Assembly: GCA_023399815.1 (NCBI GenBank)
Contig: JAEWOJ010000179.1
Span: 1-53,723 of the forward strand
Direction of reading: 5' to 3'
DNA length: 53,723 nt
Source: Pseudomonadota bacterium
GTDB lineage: Bacteria > Pseudomonadota > Gammaproteobacteria > Xanthomonadales > Xanthomonadaceae
How positions within the stretch are numbered: the first letter of the stretch is position 1; the number at the start of each line of letters is the position of its first letter. This document shows positions 8,401-16,761 of this stretch, piece by piece. Both the position numbers and the translations under genes were made by a program. The notes under the pieces were generated by a model. The model searched no databases, had not been told where the DNA came from, and saw only the letters and a program-made list of their open reading frames with translations.

Positions 8401-8925
8401 ATGGCGACAACCTCCCGGCATGTTGTCCACATGAACCGGCAACGACTACGACTGGGCCGACACTCCATCATCGGTCATGCCTATGTCCTGACCACGGTAT
8501 GCCATGGACGGCATCGCTGGTTCGAACACGACGCAGCGGCACGCATCGTGACCGAACTGTTCCCGTGCCTGGACCAGCAGGGACTGACCGCATCCCTGGC
8601 CTGGGTGGTCATGCCCGATCATGTGCACTGGCTCATGCAGCTGCGTTCATCGACACTTGCGCATGTCGCGCAGCGCTTCAAATCCAGCAGTGCGTTGCTG
8701 CTGAACCGGATGTACGGGCGCAGAGGACGGATATGGCAGTCGTGCTATCACGACCACGGCATCCGCTCGGATGAGTCCCCGCAGAGGCACGCCGCGTACA
8801 TCCTTGCCAACCCGATCCGGGCAGGATTGGCCAGCCGGATCGGCGAGTACCCGCATGCCTGGTGTCGTTGGCCACTGGAAACGCAGGCTGCCGCTGCCTC
8901 GAACGTGCAGGGGGCGGAGGGATAG
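8401..8925 (+). CDS. REP-associated tyrosine transposase (RAYT, Y1/IS200-like fold)
   Basis: A 174-residue HUH-family nuclease. It has the metal-binding HxH motif in VVMPDHVHWLMQL and a downstream conserved segment RHAAYILANPIRAGL that carries the candidate catalytic Tyr. YVLTTVCHGRHRWF is the usual N-terminal strand. RAYTs are domesticated, single-copy relatives of IS200/IS605 transposases that recognise and cleave REP palindromes. Both flanks carry inverted copies of the same REP, which makes the pairing direct here. An alternative start is ATG 8431 (MNRQRLRL), which is also plausible. The stop codon overlaps the first base of the downstream REP stem. Confidence 0.92.
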   Translation: MATTSRHVVHMNRQRLRLGRHSIIGHAYVLTTVCHGRHRWFEHDAAARIVTELFPCLDQQGLTASLAWVVMPDHVHWLMQLRSSTLAHVAQRFKSSSALLLNRMYGRRGRIWQSCYHDHGIRSDESPQRHAAYILANPIRAGLASRIGEYPHAWCRWPLETQAAAASNVQGAEG

Positions 8926-8949
8926 TGCCGACCAACGGTCGGCACCCAC
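8924..8949 (-). repeat. REP element, inverted copy downstream of RAYT
   Basis: GTGCCGACC (8925-8933), loop AAC, GGTCGGCAC (8937-8945). Read on the minus strand it reproduces the upstream REP, with GTAG changed to GTGG. The pair bounds a unit of about 640 bp with the transposase inside. Confidence 0.83.
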
Positions 8950-9038
8950 CGGAACACCGCAACCGCTTTCACGGATCGGCGCCAGTCGCTGGGTAGCCTC
9001 CCTCATCGCGGCATTGCGACCACCTTCCGCGGCACAGG

Positions 9039-9058
9039 GACCGACCGCCGGTCGGCCC
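9039..9058. repeat. Third, diverged REP-like hairpin
   Basis: GACCGACC-GCC-GGTCGGCC is centred near 9048. It shares the CCGACC/GGTCGG core with the two RAYT-flanking REPs but not the outer GTGCC arms. It lies 12 bp beyond the pyrB stop and may also act as the end-of-transcript hairpin. Confidence 0.6.
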
Positions 9059-9069
9059 GGCCCGAAACC

Positions 9070-10020
9070 TCACCCCAACAGCGTCTCCAGCACCGCCATG
9101 CGTACCGCCACGCCGTTGGCGACCTGGCGCAGCACCCACGACTGCGGGCCGTCGGCCACTTCGTCGGTGACTTCCACGCCGCGGTTGATCGGTCCCGGGT
9201 GCAGGACCGCCGCATCGGTGGCGGCGCGGCGCAGGCGCGGCGCGGTCAAGCCGTATTCGGCATGGTACTGCTCCAGCGACGGTACCAGGCCTTCTTCCAT
9301 GCGCTCGCGCTGCAGGCGCAGCATCATCAAGGCGTCGGCGCCTTCGAGCATGGCGTCGAAATCCTGCCCGACCACGCAGCCCCGGAGGGTGTCGTCCTCC
9401 GGCAGCAGCGACTTCGGGCCGCAGACGCGGATCTCGCCGACGCCCAGCGTGCGCAGCGCGTGCAGGTCGGTGCGCGCCACGCGCGAATGCTTCACGTCGC
9501 CGACGATCAGCACCTTCAGCTTCGAGAAGTCCGCGCCCTTGGCCTGGCGCAGGGTCAGCATGTCCAGCAGGCCCTGGGTAGGGTGCGAACTGCGGCCATC
9601 GCCGGCATTGACCAGCGCCGTGCCCTCGCCCGCGGCGGCGGCCAGCTCGGCCACCGCGCCGTCGTCGGGATGGCGCACGACGAAGCCGCGCACGCCCATC
9701 GCTTCCAGGTTGCGCAGCGTGTCGGTCGCGGTCTCGCCCTTGCGGGTGGACGAGGTGGAGGCGTCGAAGTTCAGCACGTCCGCGCCCAGCCGCTGCGCCG
9801 CCAGCTGGAACGAGCTGCGGGTGCGGGTGGAGGGCTCGAAGAACAGTGTGCACACCGCGGTGCCGGCCAGCACGCCGCGCTTGTTGCCGACGCGGCCCAC
9901 CGCCGCGTCGCGGATCTGCCCGGCGCGGTCCAGCAGCTGCTGCAGGTGCTCGCGCGGCAGGCCCTCCAGGGTCAGCAGGTGGCGCAGGCGTCCGTCGGCA
10001 TCGAGTTGGGAGGCGGTCAT
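9070..10020 (-). CDS. pyrB: Aspartate carbamoyltransferase, catalytic subunit
   Basis: PyrB (316 residues) joins carbamoyl phosphate and aspartate in the first committed pyrimidine step. The carbamoyl-phosphate loop STRTR is at residues 64-68 (FFEPSTRTRSSF), and HPTQGLLDML gives the second signature. Length is typical of class without a fused dihydroorotase. It is the last gene of the unit yqgE-ruvX-pyrB, 16 bp after ruvX. No pyrI lies next to it. Confidence 0.96.
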   Translation of the reverse strand: MTASQLDADGRLRHLLTLEGLPREHLQQLLDRAGQIRDAAVGRVGNKRGVLAGTAVCTLFFEPSTRTRSSFQLAAQRLGADVLNFDASTSSTRKGETATDTLRNLEAMGVRGFVVRHPDDGAVAELAAAAGEGTALVNAGDGRSSHPTQGLLDMLTLRQAKGADFSKLKVLIVGDVKHSRVARTDLHALRTLGVGEIRVCGPKSLLPEDDTLRGCVVGQDFDAMLEGADALMMLRLQRERMEEGLVPSLEQYHAEYGLTAPRLRRAATDAAVLHPGPINRGVEVTDEVADGPQSWVLRQVANGVAVRMAVLETLLG

Positions 10021-10036
10021 GGCGGGGTCTTGGGAG

Positions 10037-10504
10037 TCAGGAAACGGGGGTGGCGTCGCCAGGGGCGGACAGCCAGCGTTCGATGATGACCGCGGCGGCC
10101 ACCGCGTCCAGGTTGGCGGCGTCGCGGCGGCGCTTGCGGCCTTCGGCGCGCTCGCCGGCGAAACGGCGCGCGGCTTCCACCGAACTGGAACGTTCGTCCA
10201 CCAGCAGCACCGGCAGCCGGTAGCGCTGCTGCAACTGGCGGGCGAAGGCGTGCGCGCGCCTGCGGTTGGGCTGGTCCTCGCCTTCGAGGGTGAGCGGGTC
10301 GCCGACGATCAGGCCATGGGGCTGCCAGTCGCGCCGCAGGCGGTCGAGCGCGGCCCAGTCCGGGCCGTCGGCGCGCACGTCGATCACCGCCAGCGCCCGT
10401 GCGCCGACGCCAAAGGCGCTGCCGATGGCCACGCCGATGCGGCGCGAGCCGACGTCGAAACCGAGCACGGTGCTGTCGGGCGACAGCGGCGCCGGATCAG
10501 GCAT
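10037..10504 (-). CDS. ruvX: RuvX/YqgF, Holliday-junction-resolvase-like RNase H fold nuclease
   Basis: A 155-residue protein with the YqgF motifs: GFDVGSRRIGVAIG (metal Asp on the first strand), VGDPLTLEG, VDERSSSVEA and the final Asp in ANLDAVAAAVIIERWL. The family is linked to pre-16S rRNA 5'-end maturation and was first proposed as a junction resolvase. It overlaps yqgE by 8 bases, as in many gammaproteobacteria. The run of Arg near the C-terminus (EGRKRRRDAAN) suits RNA or DNA binding. Confidence 0.94.
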   Translation of the reverse strand: MPDPAPLSPDSTVLGFDVGSRRIGVAIGSAFGVGARALAVIDVRADGPDWAALDRLRRDWQPHGLIVGDPLTLEGEDQPNRRRAHAFARQLQQRYRLPVLLVDERSSSVEAARRFAGERAEGRKRRRDAANLDAVAAAVIIERWLSAPGDATPVS

Positions 10505-11057
10505 GGCCGCTGTACCCGGCCACGCGGAACAGGTCCACGCCGATGCGCGAGGCGGCCAGTTGCCAGCGCTGGTCCAGCGGCGCGTCGAACAGCACCGCCG
10601 GATCGGCCGGCACGGTCAGCCAGCTGTCCTCGGCCAGTTCCTGCTCCAGCTGCCCCGCGCCCCAGCCGGCGCAGCCTAGCGTGACCAGCGCGTTGCGCGG
10701 GCCGTCGCCACGGGCCATGGCCTCGAGGATGTCGCGGGACGTGGTCAGGTACAGCCCCCTGCCCACCGCCAGGCTGGAATCCCAGTCGCGGGCGTCGTCG
10801 TGGATCACGAAGCCGCGCTCGGGATGCACCGGGCCGCCGTTGAGCACCGGCCGCGCGCGCAGCGCGCCATCGTCGGTGGCGATCTCCATCTGCGCGAACA
10901 CCTCGCCCAGGGTGTAGTCCGAGGTCTGGTTGACCACCACGCCCATGGCGCCGTTGTCGTCGTGCTGGCACACCAGCGCCACGCTGCGCGCGAAATGGGG
11001 GTCGGTCAGCGCAGGCAGCGCGACCAGCAGGTGGTTGGCGAGGTTGTCGCAATGCAT
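10497..11057 (-). CDS. yqgE: YqgE/AlgH family protein
   Basis: A 186-residue cytoplasmic protein of the UPF0301 family. Family segments are LANHLLVALPALTDPHFARSVALVCQHDDNGAMGVVVNQ, seen in shorter blocks, plus GGPVHPERGFVIH and LGCAGWGAGQLEQEL. The biochemical role is unknown; in Pseudomonas the homologue AlgH has been implicated in alginate regulation. First gene of the unit with ruvX and pyrB, an arrangement conserved across gammaproteobacteria. Confidence 0.93.
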   Translation of the reverse strand: MHCDNLANHLLVALPALTDPHFARSVALVCQHDDNGAMGVVVNQTSDYTLGEVFAQMEIATDDGALRARPVLNGGPVHPERGFVIHDDARDWDSSLAVGRGLYLTTSRDILEAMARGDGPRNALVTLGCAGWGAGQLEQELAEDSWLTVPADPAVLFDAPLDQRWQLAASRIGVDLFRVAGYSGHA

Positions 11058-11145
11058 GGCGGCATTCTACCGCCCCGCGCGCGATCCCCGCGTGCCCACG
11101 CTACAGGGTCGTGCCGCATGGCCCTCATCCGTTCCAATAGGCGCT

Positions 11146-11171
11146 AAAAAAAGGTGCTGCCGCGACCAGCA
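11146..11171 (-). terminator. Possible weak terminator
   Basis: On the minus strand a 5-bp stem (11155-11159 with 11167-11171) is followed by ACC and seven T (A run at 11146-11152). It could end the transcript of the small gene at 11307-11510. The stem is short and the distance long, so this is tentative. Confidence 0.3.
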
Positions 11172-11306
11172 ACAAAAGCACTAGCAGTAATGACCATTAC
11201 ACGGTTTACGCATGGGCATGCTTTCGATTCAGGACGCGGCGCACCCCGACAGAAACAGCTGCCTCAATCATCTTTCCCAATGGCTGGTTATACCCAGCCA
11301 AGACCA

Positions 11307-11510
11307 TCAATGACCCGCCACCTCATGAGAGGCATCGGAAACTTTCTTTGACTCTTCTTTTTTCGTTTCGACCTTGCCACAGGCCGCTTTCAGGCACGGG
11401 AAAATATAAGCCTGTCCATCGGAGACGCCGGCAATCGATGACAGTGGCGCCATCAGGGCCACGGCGACAACAAGGATCATCATCTTCTTCATGGGCAACA
11501 ATCTCATCAT
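11307..11510 (-). CDS. Small secreted protein with two Cys, unknown function
   Basis: A 67-residue protein with a strong signal peptide (basic MMRLLPMKKMM, hydrophobic core, probably cleaved near SIAG). The mature part is about 40 residues: Cys pair C..AAC in PCLKAACGK, then a highly charged tail (KVETKKEESKKVSD) ending in His. ATG 11510 is chosen because AGGA lies about 9 bases upstream; MKKMM at 11492 is the alternative. It sits in an AT-richer pocket (roughly 11140-11600), unlike its neighbours, which hints at recent acquisition or relaxed constraint. No family recognised. Confidence 0.55.
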   Translation of the reverse strand: MMRLLPMKKMMILVVAVALMAPLSSIAGVSDGQAYIFPCLKAACGKVETKKEESKKVSDASHEVAGH

Positions 11511-11659
11511 GGAATAATTTCCTATCGGACCACGTTAGATCACGGGAATAGCTACACCGACACACAGGTCTGTTTAAAGCCTGTGCACTGGAAGTATAGG
11601 TCTGTTGGATTGCCGGCGGACGCCTATACTGGCGCCCGCACGCAGCCACCGGCGCCCCC

Positions 11660-12214
11660 ATGAGTTCCTATTGCGACATCGCTCCCGGCCACCCGGTCCA
11701 CGCCCATTACCACGCCCATGAATACGGCTTCCCGCAACGCGATGAACACGAACTGTTCGAGCGGCTGGTGCTGGAGATCAACCAGGCCGGGCTGAGCTGG
11801 GAAACCATCCTGCGCAAGCGCGAAGGTTTCCGCCGCGCCTACGACGGTTTCGACGTGGCCAGGGTCGCCGCCTACGGCGCGGTCGAGCGCGAGCGCCTGC
11901 TGGGCGATGCCGGCATCATCCGCAACCGGCTCAAGGTGGAGGCGGCGATCCACAACGCCGGCGTGGTGCTGGCCATGCGCGACGGCCACGGCGGCTTCGC
12001 CGCGTGGCTGGACAGCCACCACCCGCGCCCCAAGGCCGAGTGGATCAGGCTGTTCAAGAAGACCTTCCGCTTCACCGGCGGCGAGATCACCGGCGAGTTC
12101 CTGATGAGCCTGGGCTACCTGCCCGGCGCCCACCGCGAGGATTGCCCGGTGCAGGCGCGCATCCGGCAGCTGTCGCCGCCGTGGCTGGGTACGCCGGCTC
12201 AGACGCCCATGTAG
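11660..12214 (+). CDS. tag: DNA-3-methyladenine glycosylase I
   Basis: Tag (184 residues) removes 3-methyladenine from alkylated DNA. Family signatures are the N-terminal Cys5 and HYHAHEYG (zinc ligands and substrate pocket), FERLVLEINQAGLSWETILRKREGFRRAYDGFD (seen in blocks), DAGIIRNRLKVEAAIHNA (helix-hairpin-helix), FVGT-equivalent FTGGEITGEFLMSLGYLPGAHREDCP with the C-terminal His/Cys zinc ligands. Length and motif order are normal. Its last 16 bases overlap the end of the convergent yitT-like gene. Confidence 0.94.
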   Translation: MSSYCDIAPGHPVHAHYHAHEYGFPQRDEHELFERLVLEINQAGLSWETILRKREGFRRAYDGFDVARVAAYGAVERERLLGDAGIIRNRLKVEAAIHNAGVVLAMRDGHGGFAAWLDSHHPRPKAEWIRLFKKTFRFTGGEITGEFLMSLGYLPGAHREDCPVQARIRQLSPPWLGTPAQTPM

Positions 12215-12912
12215 CGGTGCGGGCGGTGGTTGAACATCAGCACCAGGCTCAACACCAGCGCGCCCAGCGCCGAATACAGCACCTTCGACGGCGACAACAC
12301 GAAAAATGCCGCCACCATCAGCACCGTGTCGAACGCCAGCTGCACCTTGCCGGCGCTGATGCCGCGCTCGCGCTGCAGGTATACCGCCAGGATGCCCACG
12401 CCGCCGAGACTGGCGCGATGGCGGATGAAGAACAGGATGCCCAGCCCGCACAACGCGCCGCCGACCAGCGCCGAATACAGGGTGTCCATGCGGGCGTAGC
12501 CGGCCCAGCGCGGCAGCAGGTCGGTGAGCAAGCCGCAGGCGCCGACCGCGGCGAAGGTCTTCAGGGTGAACTCCCAGCCCATGCGCCGCACCGCGATCCA
12601 GTAGAACGGCAGGTTCACCAGCACGAACACCAGGCCGAAGTTCCAGCCCAGCGCGTAGTGCAGCAGGAACGCCACCCCGGCCATGCCGCCGATCATGATG
12701 CCGCCCTGGGCGAACACCGCCAGCCCCAGCGAGGCCACCAGCGTGGCCAGCACCATGCCCTGCACGTCCTCGGCGACCGAGTGGTGGAAGGCGCGGTCGT
12801 CGGCGGTGGTACCGGCGGAATCGGGCGGCGGGGTCAGCGGGCCGGCGGTGACGACGGCGCCGTCTTCGGGCAGGGCATCCTGCCCCGGCCGCAGATCGGT
12901 ATCGGGGAGCAT
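12199..12912 (-). CDS. YitT family membrane protein
   Basis: A 237-residue multi-pass inner-membrane protein of the YitT/DUF161 family, here without the C-terminal DUF2179 domain. A Pro-rich cytoplasmic N-terminus (about 45 residues) precedes five to six helices, with the family-like segment FAQGGIMIGGMAGVAFLLHYALGW (given in part) and SLGGVGILAVYL. Function is unknown; related proteins are proposed transporters. It converges with tag and overlaps it by 16 bases. Confidence 0.85.
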   Translation of the reverse strand: MLPDTDLRPGQDALPEDGAVVTAGPLTPPPDSAGTTADDRAFHHSVAEDVQGMVLATLVASLGLAVFAQGGIMIGGMAGVAFLLHYALGWNFGLVFVLVNLPFYWIAVRRMGWEFTLKTFAAVGACGLLTDLLPRWAGYARMDTLYSALVGGALCGLGILFFIRHRASLGGVGILAVYLQRERGISAGKVQLAFDTVLMVAAFFVLSPSKVLYSALGALVLSLVLMFNHRPHRYMGV

Positions 12913-13034
12913 CGTGGGTGGGGGGTAAGACTGTGGGGGGCGGTATTAGACACCAGTGCCCAGGCGGTTGCACATGAAACCGTCTGCACCACCCTCGGTC
13001 AGGGCTGGTTGGCCGGGAGCTCCCTTCCTGCTTT

Positions 13035-13106
13035 CTGTAGGAGCGACGCCAGTCGCGATGGGGCATTACCGGGAAAGCCCTCTCGCGACTGGCGTCGCTC
13101 CTACAG
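13035..13106. repeat. Paired REP (24-bp perfect inverted repeat, GTAG type)
   Basis: The arm at 13035-13058 (CTGTAGGAGCGACG...) is repeated exactly in inverse at 13083-13106, with a 24-bp spacer. Each arm carries GTAG and an internal hairpin GCGAC-gcca-GTCGC. This head-to-head pair is the usual composite REP (BIME-like) layout. Its sequence family differs from the REPs around the RAYT gene. Confidence 0.88.
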
Positions 13107-13134
13107 AGATCAGGGTGCCTGGGGCCGGAAACGG

Positions 13135-13158
13135 CGGGGCCGCCCTCAGGCGGCCCCG
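13135..13158 (-). terminator. Strong GC hairpin after pilU
   Basis: Ten-base-pair perfect stem (13135-13144 with 13149-13158), loop CTCA, 24 bp past the pilU stop. There is no clear T run, so it may be a Rho-independent-like hairpin of weak type or a 3'-end stabiliser. Confidence 0.5.
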
Positions 13159-13181
13159 TCACGCGATCCGGCGGCGCCGCC

Positions 13182-14312
13182 TCAGCGCGCCTCAGCGATC
13201 TCCACGCCGTCCAGCCCCTGCGCCAGGGTCTTGGCGTCGCCGCCCTGCGAGAGCTTGATGCGCAGGCGCACCTCGTTCTGCGAGTCGGCGTAGCGCAGCG
13301 CGTCGTCGTAGCTGATCTCGCCGGCCTGGTACAGCTCGAACAGGCTCTGGTCGAAGGTCTTCATGCCCAGCTGCACGGAGTCCTTCATCACTTCCTTGAG
13401 CTTGTGGATCTCGCCGTCGCGGATGTAGTCCTGCACCAGCGGCGTGCCCAGCAGGATCTCCATCGCCACGCGACGGCCCTTGCCGTCGGGCGTCGGCACC
13501 AGCTGCTGCGCGACCACGCCCTTGAGGTTGAGCGAGAGGTCCATCAGCAGCTGGCCGCGGCGGTCCTCGGGGAAGAAGTTGATGATGCGGTCCATCGCCT
13601 GGTTGGCGTTGTTGGCGTGCAGCGTGGCCAGCACCAGGTGGCCGGTCTCGGCGAAGGCGATGGCGTGGTCCATGCCCTCGCGGGTGCGGATCTCGCCGAT
13701 CATGATCACGTCCGGCGCCTGGCGCAGGGTATTCTTCAGCGCCGCCTCCCAACTGTCGGTGTCGATGCCGACCTCGCGCTGGGTGACGATGCAGCCTTCG
13801 TGCTTGTGCACGAACTCGATCGGGTCCTCGATGGTGATGATGTGCCCGGTCGAGTTCTGGTTGCGGTAGCCGATCATCGCCGCCAGCGAGGTCGACTTGC
13901 CGGTGCCGGTGGCGCCGACGAACAGGATGATGCCGCGCTTGGTCATCGCCAGCGTCTTGATCACCGGCGGCAGGCTCAGTTCCTCCACCGTCGGGATGCG
14001 CGTCTCAATCCGGCGCAGCACCATGCCGACCTGGTTGCGCTGGTAGAAGCAGCTGACACGGAAGCGGCCGACGCCGGACAGGCCGATGGCGAAGTTGCAC
14101 TCGTGGGTCTTCTCGAACTCCTCGCGCTGCGCCGGCGTCATCACGTTGAGCACCATGTCGCGGCTCTGCTGCGGCGTCAGTGGCGTCTGCGTGATCGGGC
14201 TGAGCTTGCCATTCACCTTCATCGACGGCGGCATGCCGGCGGTGATGAACAGGTCCGACGCCTTCTGGTGCGCCATCAGCTTGAGGAACGAGGTGAAATC
14301 GATGGTGCTCAT
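13182..14312 (-). CDS. pilU: Type IV pilus retraction ATPase PilU
   Basis: PilU (376 residues) is the PilT-dependent accessory retraction motor. Walker A is GATGTGKS, the Asp box IITIEDPIEFVH, Walker B VIMIGEIRTREGMD and the His box TGHLVLATLHANNANQAMDR. An N-terminal PAS-like domain (about residues 1-100) precedes the RecA-like core. The long tail after about residue 345 (DAKTLAQGLDGVEIAEAR) fits PilU better than PilT. It lies 132 bp after pilT on the same strand. Confidence 0.94.
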   Translation of the reverse strand: MSTIDFTSFLKLMAHQKASDLFITAGMPPSMKVNGKLSPITQTPLTPQQSRDMVLNVMTPAQREEFEKTHECNFAIGLSGVGRFRVSCFYQRNQVGMVLRRIETRIPTVEELSLPPVIKTLAMTKRGIILFVGATGTGKSTSLAAMIGYRNQNSTGHIITIEDPIEFVHKHEGCIVTQREVGIDTDSWEAALKNTLRQAPDVIMIGEIRTREGMDHAIAFAETGHLVLATLHANNANQAMDRIINFFPEDRRGQLLMDLSLNLKGVVAQQLVPTPDGKGRRVAMEILLGTPLVQDYIRDGEIHKLKEVMKDSVQLGMKTFDQSLFELYQAGEISYDDALRYADSQNEVRLRIKLSQGGDAKTLAQGLDGVEIAEAR

Positions 14313-14444
14313 GACGGGCTCCTGTGGAACCGTGATCTGCGGATCAACGCTGCCGGCCGCATGGGCCGGGCGCGTTGTCGGTACGGACTGTACGCCTGCC
14401 GGGGCGCGGCGGGAACGCGGTCGCCCGCGCCCTCACCCGCCGCC

Positions 14445-15482
14445 TCATTCGAACAGGCGCTTGTCCTTGGCGTACTCGCGTGCCTGGTTGCGGGTGATCA
14501 GGCTGCGCTTGACCAGGTCCTGCAGGTTCTGGTCCAGCGTCTGCATGCCCACCTGCTGGCCGGTCTGGATGGCCGAGTACATCTGCGCGACCTTGTCCTC
14601 GCGGATCAGGTTGCGGATGGCCGGGGTGGCCACCATGATCTCGTGCGAGGCGATGCGGCCGCCGCCGACCTTCTTCAGCAGCGCCTGCGAGATCACCGCG
14701 CGCAGCGATTCGGACAGCATCGAGCGCACCATCGGCTTCTCGCCGGCGGGGAACACGTCGATGATGCGGTCGATGGTCTTGGCCGCCGAGCTGGTGTGCA
14801 GGGTGCCGAACACCAGGTGGCCGGTTTCCGCGGCGGTCAGCGCCAGGCGGATGGTTTCCAGGTCGCGCAGTTCGCCGACCAGGATGATGTCCGGGTCTTC
14901 GCGCAGCGCCGAGCGCAGGGCCTCGTTGAAGCCATGCGTGTCGCGGTGCACTTCGCGCTGGTTGATCAGGCACTTCTGCGGCGTGTGCACGAATTCGATC
15001 GGATCCTCGACGGTGAGGATGTGCCCGTATTCGTTCTTGTTGATGTGGTCGATCATCGCCGCCAGCGTGGTCGACTTGCCCGAGCCGGTCGGGCCGGTGA
15101 CCAGGATCAGGCCCTGCGGCTGCTCGATCAGCTCGCGGAACACCGGCGGACAGGCCAGGTCTTCCAGCGTCAGCACTTCGGAGGGAATGGTACGGAACAC
15201 CGCACCCGCGCCGCGGTTCTGGTTGAACGCATTGACACGGAAGCGCGCCAGCGAGGGAATCTCGAACGAGAAGTCGCACTCGAGGAATTCCTCGTAATCG
15301 CGACGCTGCTTGTCCGACATGATGTCGTAGACCAGCGCATGGACCTGCTTGTGGTCCAAGGCCGGGATGTTGATGCGGCGCACGTCGCCGTCGACGCGGA
15401 TCATCGGCGGCAGGCCCGCGGACAGGTGCAGGTCCGAAGCCTTGTTCTTGACCGAGAACGCCAGAAGTTCAGCGATGTCCAT
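14445..15482 (-). CDS. pilT: Type IV pilus retraction ATPase PilT
   Basis: PilT (345 residues) depolymerises the pilus for twitching motility and DNA uptake. Walker A GPTGSGKST, Asp box ILTVEDPIEFVH, Walker B IILVGELRDLETIR, His box TGHLVFGTLHTSSAAKTIDR, and the C-terminal AIRNLIREDK segment needed for retraction. The start at 15482 (MDIAELLAFSVKNKASDLHL) matches the family; a longer frame to 15578 would add 32 non-family residues. Divergent from proC across 293 bp. Confidence 0.96.
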   Translation of the reverse strand: MDIAELLAFSVKNKASDLHLSAGLPPMIRVDGDVRRINIPALDHKQVHALVYDIMSDKQRRDYEEFLECDFSFEIPSLARFRVNAFNQNRGAGAVFRTIPSEVLTLEDLACPPVFRELIEQPQGLILVTGPTGSGKSTTLAAMIDHINKNEYGHILTVEDPIEFVHTPQKCLINQREVHRDTHGFNEALRSALREDPDIILVGELRDLETIRLALTAAETGHLVFGTLHTSSAAKTIDRIIDVFPAGEKPMVRSMLSESLRAVISQALLKKVGGGRIASHEIMVATPAIRNLIREDKVAQMYSAIQTGQQVGMQTLDQNLQDLVKRSLITRNQAREYAKDKRLFE

Positions 15483-15775
15483 ACGCTGTGTTTCCCCAAG
15501 GTTGCGGATGGCTGATTGTGTTTCCCCTGCCGCGCAGTATAGCCCTCCGGCGCGGGAGGTCGATCCACCCTCCCGCATTTACCGGCAGCCCGTCACAGGC
15601 GCCCCGGAACGGCGGATTCCGCCGGTGGCGGCCGGCCGGACAGGCCGCCATCGCGCCCGTTTCCGGCCATCTTGCCGGCGCGCGGCCTGCCCGGCTGGCT
15701 ACACTGGGCCATGGCGCCGGGCGGCGGTTTCCCGCCCGGCCCGGAACCAGCCAACCGATCGCGACCGAGGTTTCC

Positions 15776-16615
15776 ATGAGCGGCACCCACGACACGTCCT
15801 CCCTGCCTTCCGGCATCACCTTCGTCGGCGGCGGCAACATGGCCCGCAGCCTGGTCGCCGGTCTGGTCCGCGCGGGCCTGCCCGCGGCCGCGATCGAGGT
15901 CGTGGAGCCGCAGGCCGCGCTGCGCCAGACCCTGCAGCAGGAATACGGCGTGCGCACCGTCGGGTCGGTCGCCGCGGCGGCGCTGGACGGGCGGGTCGTG
16001 GTGCTGGCGGTCAAGCCGCAGGTGATGGCCGCCGTCTGCACGGAACTGGTCCCGCGCCTGGCGGCAGGCACGCTGGCGGTCTCCATCGCCGCCGGCATCA
16101 CCACCACCGCCCTGCGCGGCTGGCTGGGCGCGCCCGCCGTGCTGGTGCGCGCCATGCCCAACACCCCCGCCCTGCTGGGCGCCGGCATGACCGGCCTGTA
16201 TGCCGGGCCGGAAGTCGACAACGACAACCGCCGGGCCGCGCAGGCGATCCTGGCCGGCGCCGGGCAGACCCGCTGGATCGACGACGAGGCGCTGATGGAC
16301 GCGGTCACCGCGGTCTCCGGCAGTGGTCCGGCCTATGTGTTCGCGCTGGCCGAGGCGATGGAGGATGCCGCGCGCGCCCAGGGGCTGGCCGACGACGCCG
16401 CGCGGCAGATGGTGGTGCAGACGGTGCTCGGCGCGGCGCGCATGCTCGCCGAGAGCGGGCAGAGCGCCGGCGCGCTGCGCCAGGCCGTTACCTCGCCCAA
16501 CGGCACCACCCAGGCCGCGCTGGAAGCGCTGGCCGGCGGCAGCTTCCATCAACTGGTCGGGACTGCGGTGGCCGCGGCCGCGCGGCGCGGACGGGAACTT
16601 GCCGGAGGCAGCTGA
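15776..16615 (+). CDS. proC: Pyrroline-5-carboxylate reductase
   Basis: ProC (279 residues) reduces pyrroline-5-carboxylate to proline with NAD(P)H. Rossmann motif FVGGGNMARSLVAGL near residue 15, VRAMPNTPALLGAGMTG for the substrate side, and the C-terminal signature MLAESGQSAGALRQAVTSPNGTT. ATG 15776 gives the family N-terminus. In relatives a yggS gene often sits between the pilT promoter and proC; here the 293-bp gap is too small for it. Confidence 0.95.
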   Translation: MSGTHDTSSLPSGITFVGGGNMARSLVAGLVRAGLPAAAIEVVEPQAALRQTLQQEYGVRTVGSVAAAALDGRVVVLAVKPQVMAAVCTELVPRLAAGTLAVSIAAGITTTALRGWLGAPAVLVRAMPNTPALLGAGMTGLYAGPEVDNDNRRAAQAILAGAGQTRWIDDEALMDAVTAVSGSGPAYVFALAEAMEDAARAQGLADDAARQMVVQTVLGAARMLAESGQSAGALRQAVTSPNGTTQAALEALAGGSFHQLVGTAVAAAARRGRELAGGS

Positions 16616-16761
16616 AGGACCGGCGGCCAGTCATCGCGGCAGCCGCATCGCGCGACACGTCCCGTTCCCGGGAGGGATCTTCCGGCAGCAGGAACCCGAT
16701 CCGCGTCCTGCTGCGCGGCCAGCGTGGCCGATCCCTCCCGCCGGCACCCGGCGGCCATCGT

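Noticed and set aside
13404..15515. A 703-codon open frame antisense to pilU and pilT
   Set aside because: It spans two conserved genes and their gap on the opposite strand, has no recognisable domains and is His/Gln/Arg-rich, as antisense frames in GC-rich DNA are.
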